The notes below the pieces were generated by a model. That model was not told the DNA's origin. It did not search any database and worked only from the letters and a program-made list of their open reading frames with translations. A DNA stretch of 64,000 bases from Polaribacter sp. Hel1_85 (GTDB taxonomy: Bacteria; Bacteroidota; Bacteroidia; Flavobacteriales; Flavobacteriaceae). A program made the translations under genes and the position numbers. Every line of letters starts with the position of its first letter. Position 1 is the first letter of the stretch. Location of the stretch: positions 935,001 to 999,000 of the forward strand of contig NZ_JPDS01000001.1 of assembly GCF_000766795.1 (NCBI RefSeq), given 5' to 3'. Shown here piece by piece: positions 60,707-64,000 of the stretch.

Positions 60707-62203
60707 TTATTTTTTAATAGTTGATACCATGATCGTTTGTAATGCCTGAGCATCTATATTTATAAAAGTTTCTTTTTCACCCAATTGTAATTTAAAACTC
60801 TTCTTTGTTTTCCCTTCATTGAAAACTACAACAGCTATAGAACCATCTGTATTTTGAGCTGCAGTTACTTGCAATTCTTTATCAGAATTCTCTAAACCAA
60901 TAACTTTTGCTTCTGGTCTTATGTATTTACTAAAGTGTGCCATTGTATAATAAAGTGGCGTAAAATACACTTCATCTTTTTCTGGATCTACAATTACTGG
61001 AGCAATACACCAGTTTTTAAACCAGTTGGGACCTCCTTTTGTATCTAAAACCATATTCCAATCTACCCAACCATCTACCCAATTATTTAGGCAACCAATT
61101 ATATCTCTTGCATATCTATTTACGGGTGCATATTTTGGGTGTAAATGTTTGTCTTTTTCTGGAGCCCAATCCCAACCCCAATCTGTAGCTTCTTTTTTCC
61201 AATACCAAGTATCATCTTGCCAAACAGGAACTTGAGAATCTACACAAGCTTCTGCTTGAATTAAGTATTTGTTTGGAGCTTTATGATGTGCATATTGTAA
61301 TTCTTTTGGAAAAATCTCGTAAGTACTTGCATACCAATGTATCGCTGTACCATCAAAATATTTTGAGGATTCTTCATTTTGAAATTGTGAATCTACCCAT
61401 TCATTTAAATGTTCTCTATTTTGATCATAACCTAAAATTTTTAAATCTCCTTTACCATCTTTTTCTAATTGTGGTCCTAAATGGTTCTGTACAAAGCTTG
61501 TCATTTCGTCTGGAGAATAGTGCATACTTTCCCAATTATTTCCATTACCCATAGGTTCATTTTCTACAGTAAAACCCCAAATATCGATTCCTTCTTCTTT
61601 ATAAGCATCTACATATTTAGAAAAAAATAATGCCCAAGTATCATAATATTTAGGTAATAATTTTCCTCCAACCCATTTATTATTATCCTTCATCCAAGGT
61701 GCAGCTGTCCAAGGCGAACCAAATATTTTAAATCCATCTTTAGACGCTTTCATGGCATCTTTTATCATCGGAATTAAATCATCTTTATCCTCTTTAATTG
61801 TAAAATGTTCTAAATTTATATCATCTTCTACAGGCGAATATGAATACTGACCTAAAGAAAAATCACAAGAGTTCATATGTGTTCTTGTTAGCGAATAATT
61901 TGCGCCTTCTTCAGAGAAATAAGCTTGTATAATAATATCTCTATTTTTTTTACTTACCTGATTTAATAAATATGCTGATGATTCTGTAAAAGCACCTCCA
62001 AAACCTGTAATAGTTTGAAATTTTTGATTTGGATTCAACTTAATTATTGATGAATTTTCATCAGCAATAAATTCAGTTATTTTTGTTAATTTATTCCCAC
62101 TTTCTGAAGTTTCATAAACATCTACTACCAATTTATTATCAACTTTATTACAACTTATCATTACTAATAAAAAAAGGATTGAATAAAAATAGTTCGTTTT
62201 CAT
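60707..62203 (-). CDS. GH30 lipoprotein, beta-glucanase/exo-beta-1,6-glucanase type
   Basis: The 498-residue protein has a lipobox ending VMISC (Cys18), then the GH30 barrel and a beta side domain. FQTITGFGGAFTESSAYLL is the family start; E216 in GFTVENEPMGN is the acid/base and E318 in YLIQAEACVD the nucleophile; the side domain ends with DGSIAVVVFNEGKTKKSF. In marine laminarin loci GH30 enzymes remove beta-1,6 branches, and the GH17 and GH3 neighbours fit that role. As a lipoprotein it is expected on the outer or inner membrane surface facing periplasm or medium. It follows the lipoprotein GH17 by 11 bp and precedes the MFS gene by 5 bp. Confidence 0.92.
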   Translation of the reverse strand: MKTNYFYSILFLLVMISCNKVDNKLVVDVYETSESGNKLTKITEFIADENSSIIKLNPNQKFQTITGFGGAFTESSAYLLNQVSKKNRDIIIQAYFSEEGANYSLTRTHMNSCDFSLGQYSYSPVEDDINLEHFTIKEDKDDLIPMIKDAMKASKDGFKIFGSPWTAAPWMKDNNKWVGGKLLPKYYDTWALFFSKYVDAYKEEGIDIWGFTVENEPMGNGNNWESMHYSPDEMTSFVQNHLGPQLEKDGKGDLKILGYDQNREHLNEWVDSQFQNEESSKYFDGTAIHWYASTYEIFPKELQYAHHKAPNKYLIQAEACVDSQVPVWQDDTWYWKKEATDWGWDWAPEKDKHLHPKYAPVNRYARDIIGCLNNWVDGWVDWNMVLDTKGGPNWFKNWCIAPVIVDPEKDEVYFTPLYYTMAHFSKYIRPEAKVIGLENSDKELQVTAAQNTDGSIAVVVFNEGKTKKSFKLQLGEKETFINIDAQALQTIMVSTIKK

Positions 62204-62214
62204 TGTATTAAATT

Positions 62215-63501
62215 TTATCTATTATAATCTGTATTAGGTACTAAAACACCTTTCATCAAAGCCTCTTTATTACCATTAAATGTCTTTATAATTGGATTTC
62301 CATTTCTGGTTAAACCTTTAAAAGACTCATTATCAACTAAATTCCAAATAGGATATTTAGCTTCTCCCTTTAAAGTGAATAATCCAAAGTGATTTTCGGA
62401 TCCATTTGCATTTTGAGCATCTTTCCATTGTTCATCAAAAGCTTCAAAATAGAAACAAGAAATTCCTTCTTTATTTGTCCATTCTCTTAATTGATTATAG
62501 TAAAGCCCTTGCTTGTATTCATCTGTTGCTCTAGAACCATTTACACCATAATGTCCGCTAGAAATAGTTGCCCAACCTGTTTCACCAATATGAACTGTTT
62601 TTGTTGCATCGATACTTTTTACATAATCAGAAACATCTTTATATTGCTTTTTAGCAAACTCTAAAGCACGTAACATTGCATTATCTATTTTTTCTTTGTC
62701 TGATAAATGCTGTTCATTATCTGGTACTTTCCAAAAACCTGGGTTGTAATGAGAATTATGATAAGCATATGTATGCATAGAAACGTAATCTACAGATTTT
62801 ATGATATCTTCTAAATCTTTTACTCTATAACTAGGATCTCCTCCACCCCATGAAGCAAAATCATCTGAACAAGTAATCCATAAATCTTTAGAAAGTTTTC
62901 CATCTTTCTTTAAATTTTGAAGATGATTTACCCATTTTAAAATAACATTTGGTCTCACAAAATAACTTGTTGCCCATCTAATCATTGCTTCATTACCAAC
63001 TGCAATAATTTTTACAATGTCTGGGTATTTATTTGCTAAAGCGACTGTTCTATCAATTTCTCCTTCATTTTGTTCACTTTCAATTTCATGATTAGGTTCT
63101 TTATCAGTCCAAGCATTTACACAATCTATCCAAGCACCTAACATTACATACATTTCGAAGTTTGAATCTTCTTTTTTAAGTTGACTAATTGCTTCTAAAA
63201 TATTTGCTGCGTGCGGTAATTTTGGTTGTACGTTATAGGTTCTAATAATGCGAATACCCATAGCGTGCATCAACTTTAAGTCTTCTTTTAATTGTGGAAT
63301 TGTAGGTTGATTATCTTCTCTTGATTTTTCTCTATATCCTCCATAAGAAATGGCTAAATATTCTGGGTTTCCTAAAATTTTGGCTGCTGTCATTTCTTCT
63401 TTAATTTCTTTTTTCACTTCTTTATTATCTTTCTTAGAGCTACATCCAAAACCAATAAACAATACTAAAATCGTTACTAAAATTTGAAATTTGAAATTCA
63501 T
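62215..63501 (-). CDS. GH17 lipoprotein, beta-1,3-glucanase type
   Basis: The 428-residue protein carries a lipobox (FIGFGC, Cys20) followed by a Lys/Glu-rich linker (SSKKDNKEVKKEIKEEM) and a GH17 barrel: IRIIRTYN in strand two, acid/base E171 in IIAVGNEAMIRWA, nucleophile E307 in VHIGETGWAT, and CFYFEAFDEQWKDA at the end. It is longer than the cytoplasmic GH17 and shares only motif-level similarity with it, so the two are not a recent duplication. It should cut the beta-1,3 main chain of laminarin-type glucan outside the inner membrane. The charged linker is typical of surface lipoproteins. It lies between GH3 (21 bp upstream) and GH30. Confidence 0.92.
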   Translation of the reverse strand: MNFKFQILVTILVLFIGFGCSSKKDNKEVKKEIKEEMTAAKILGNPEYLAISYGGYREKSREDNQPTIPQLKEDLKLMHAMGIRIIRTYNVQPKLPHAANILEAISQLKKEDSNFEMYVMLGAWIDCVNAWTDKEPNHEIESEQNEGEIDRTVALANKYPDIVKIIAVGNEAMIRWATSYFVRPNVILKWVNHLQNLKKDGKLSKDLWITCSDDFASWGGGDPSYRVKDLEDIIKSVDYVSMHTYAYHNSHYNPGFWKVPDNEQHLSDKEKIDNAMLRALEFAKKQYKDVSDYVKSIDATKTVHIGETGWATISSGHYGVNGSRATDEYKQGLYYNQLREWTNKEGISCFYFEAFDEQWKDAQNANGSENHFGLFTLKGEAKYPIWNLVDNESFKGLTRNGNPIIKTFNGNKEALMKGVLVPNTDYNR

Positions 63502-63522
63502 ATTCTTACTCTTTATAATTAT

Positions 63523-64000
63523 TTAATATTTTAAACCATATCCAAAAGGATATAATGGTTTTATGCTTTTGTCCCAAAAATTAGGTCCATATTTTCCTTT
63601 AAAATCATTTACTACATTTGGCCAAGAATGAGGCAATTTTCCAGAGAAATTAAAATCTCCAAACAAAACCTCTGCAATTCCATCTCCTTCAGAACCTGGT
63701 AACCAAGCTGCAACAAATGCATCTGATTTTTTGATCTGTTTTGTTACGACTAATGGTCTTCCAGAAATTAAAACAACAATCGTTTTAATTCCTTTTTCTG
63801 AATATGTTTTTATATACTTTTGATGTTCTTTGGTAAGTGTTAATTTTCTAGTATTTGATTCATGACCAATATCTCCAAAGAACTCTGCATAAGGAGTTTC
63901 GCCAACAATTATAACTGCAACATCTGCATCAAAATAATTTCCCTTTGCATCTTTATCATAAACAACATTTCCTTTTGAAAGCTTTTTAATTCCATCTAAA
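63523..64000 (-). CDS. GH3 family beta-glucosidase, C-terminal part, truncated by window edge
   Basis: The minus-strand frame entering at 64000 encodes about 158 residues of a GH3 protein to the stop at 63523. FDADVAVIIVGETPYAEFFG with the acid/base-region Glu comes first, then TLTKEHQKYIKTYSEKG, TIVVLISGRPLVV, AFVAAWLPGSEGDGIAEVLFGDFNFSGKLPHSWP and the final LYPFGYGL. This is the second (alpha/beta) sandwich domain of GH3 exo-acting beta-glucosidases. The N-terminal barrel and start lie outside the window. It is the upstream member seen of the glucan operon, finishing laminarin oligosaccharides to glucose. It is not listed by any complete frame because it is cut by the edge. Confidence 0.93.
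   Translation of the reverse strand, partial: LDGIKKLSKGNVVYDKDAKGNYFDADVAVIIVGETPYAEFFGDIGHESNTRKLTLTKEHQKYIKTYSEKGIKTIVVLISGRPLVVTKQIKKSDAFVAAWLPGSEGDGIAEVLFGDFNFSGKLPHSWPNVVNDFKGKYGPNFWDKSIKPLYPFGYGLKY

Overview
The window is a low-GC, gene-dense chromosome segment from a marine flavobacterium (family Flavobacteriaceae, Polaribacter/Formosa-like). The evidence is: flavobacterial type IX secretion tails on two secreted proteins; Bacteroidetes promoters of the TTG-N19-21-TAnnTTTG type with little Shine-Dalgarno signal; a gamma/tau subunit (DnaX) without the usual zinc-binding cysteines; and a beta-1,3-glucan (laminarin-type) degradation locus built from GH17, GH30 and GH3 enzymes. I saw no rRNA, tRNA, CRISPR array or insertion sequence.

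Layout. (1) 1-3.3 kb is a patch of gene decay around oxidative and nitrosative damage functions: the tail of a nitrobindin-like haem-binding protein, an AlkB-like dioxygenase, a frameshifted second copy of the msrA 3' end, an isolated catalase C-terminus, and an intact msrA. (2) 3.6-10.4 kb holds dnaX, a CPA-type Na+/H+ antiporter, and a UspA-SulP pair. (3) 10.5-17.4 kb is a LodA/LodB-type quinone-cofactor oxidase locus: a 1224-residue LodA-like protein with two internal insertions and three C-terminal 49-residue repeats, a secreted mono-haem cytochrome-like partner, and a divergent flavoprotein maturase. (4) 17.4-25 kb is mostly housekeeping: miaE, DUF4268, DUF4870, mscS, mnmE and two unknown lipoprotein or small genes.

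(5) 25-39 kb is a probable exopolysaccharide system: manA, a small degenerate GT2-like protein, a response-regulator/GT2 fusion, a large GT-C-like membrane protein, a secreted partner, a membrane-anchored GH5-like hydrolase, a GT4 transferase, a flippase, a STAS protein and a TPR/beta-barrel outer-membrane protein. (6) 39-48 kb holds a large type IX-secreted protein followed by a tightly overlapping seven-gene signalling operon: single REC, H-NOX (NO/O2 haem sensor), multi-PAS kinase, FIST sensor, second kinase, HPt, LytTR regulator. Direct repeats spaced 21 bp lie in front of both the signalling operon and the GT-C operon, and a related inverted pair lies in front of the type IX protein. I infer that gas sensing, phosphorelay and matrix production are linked here.

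(7) 48.3-52.6 kb is a KDG/KDPG catabolic operon (kdgK, a PPi-type phosphofructokinase, kdgA) divergent from a LacI regulator. The two operator palindromes between them are clear, and the lacI promoter overlaps one of them. (8) 52.7-55.5 kb holds a peptidoglycan-binding-fold protein and a YyaL/DUF255-type gene broken by one extra base in a homopolymer. (9) 55.6-64 kb is the beta-1,3-glucan locus: a surface glycan-binding candidate with three tandem modules, a cytoplasmic GH17, a GPH-type MFS transporter, lipoprotein GH30 and GH17, and a GH3 that runs off the window edge. No SusC/SusD pair is present inside the window.
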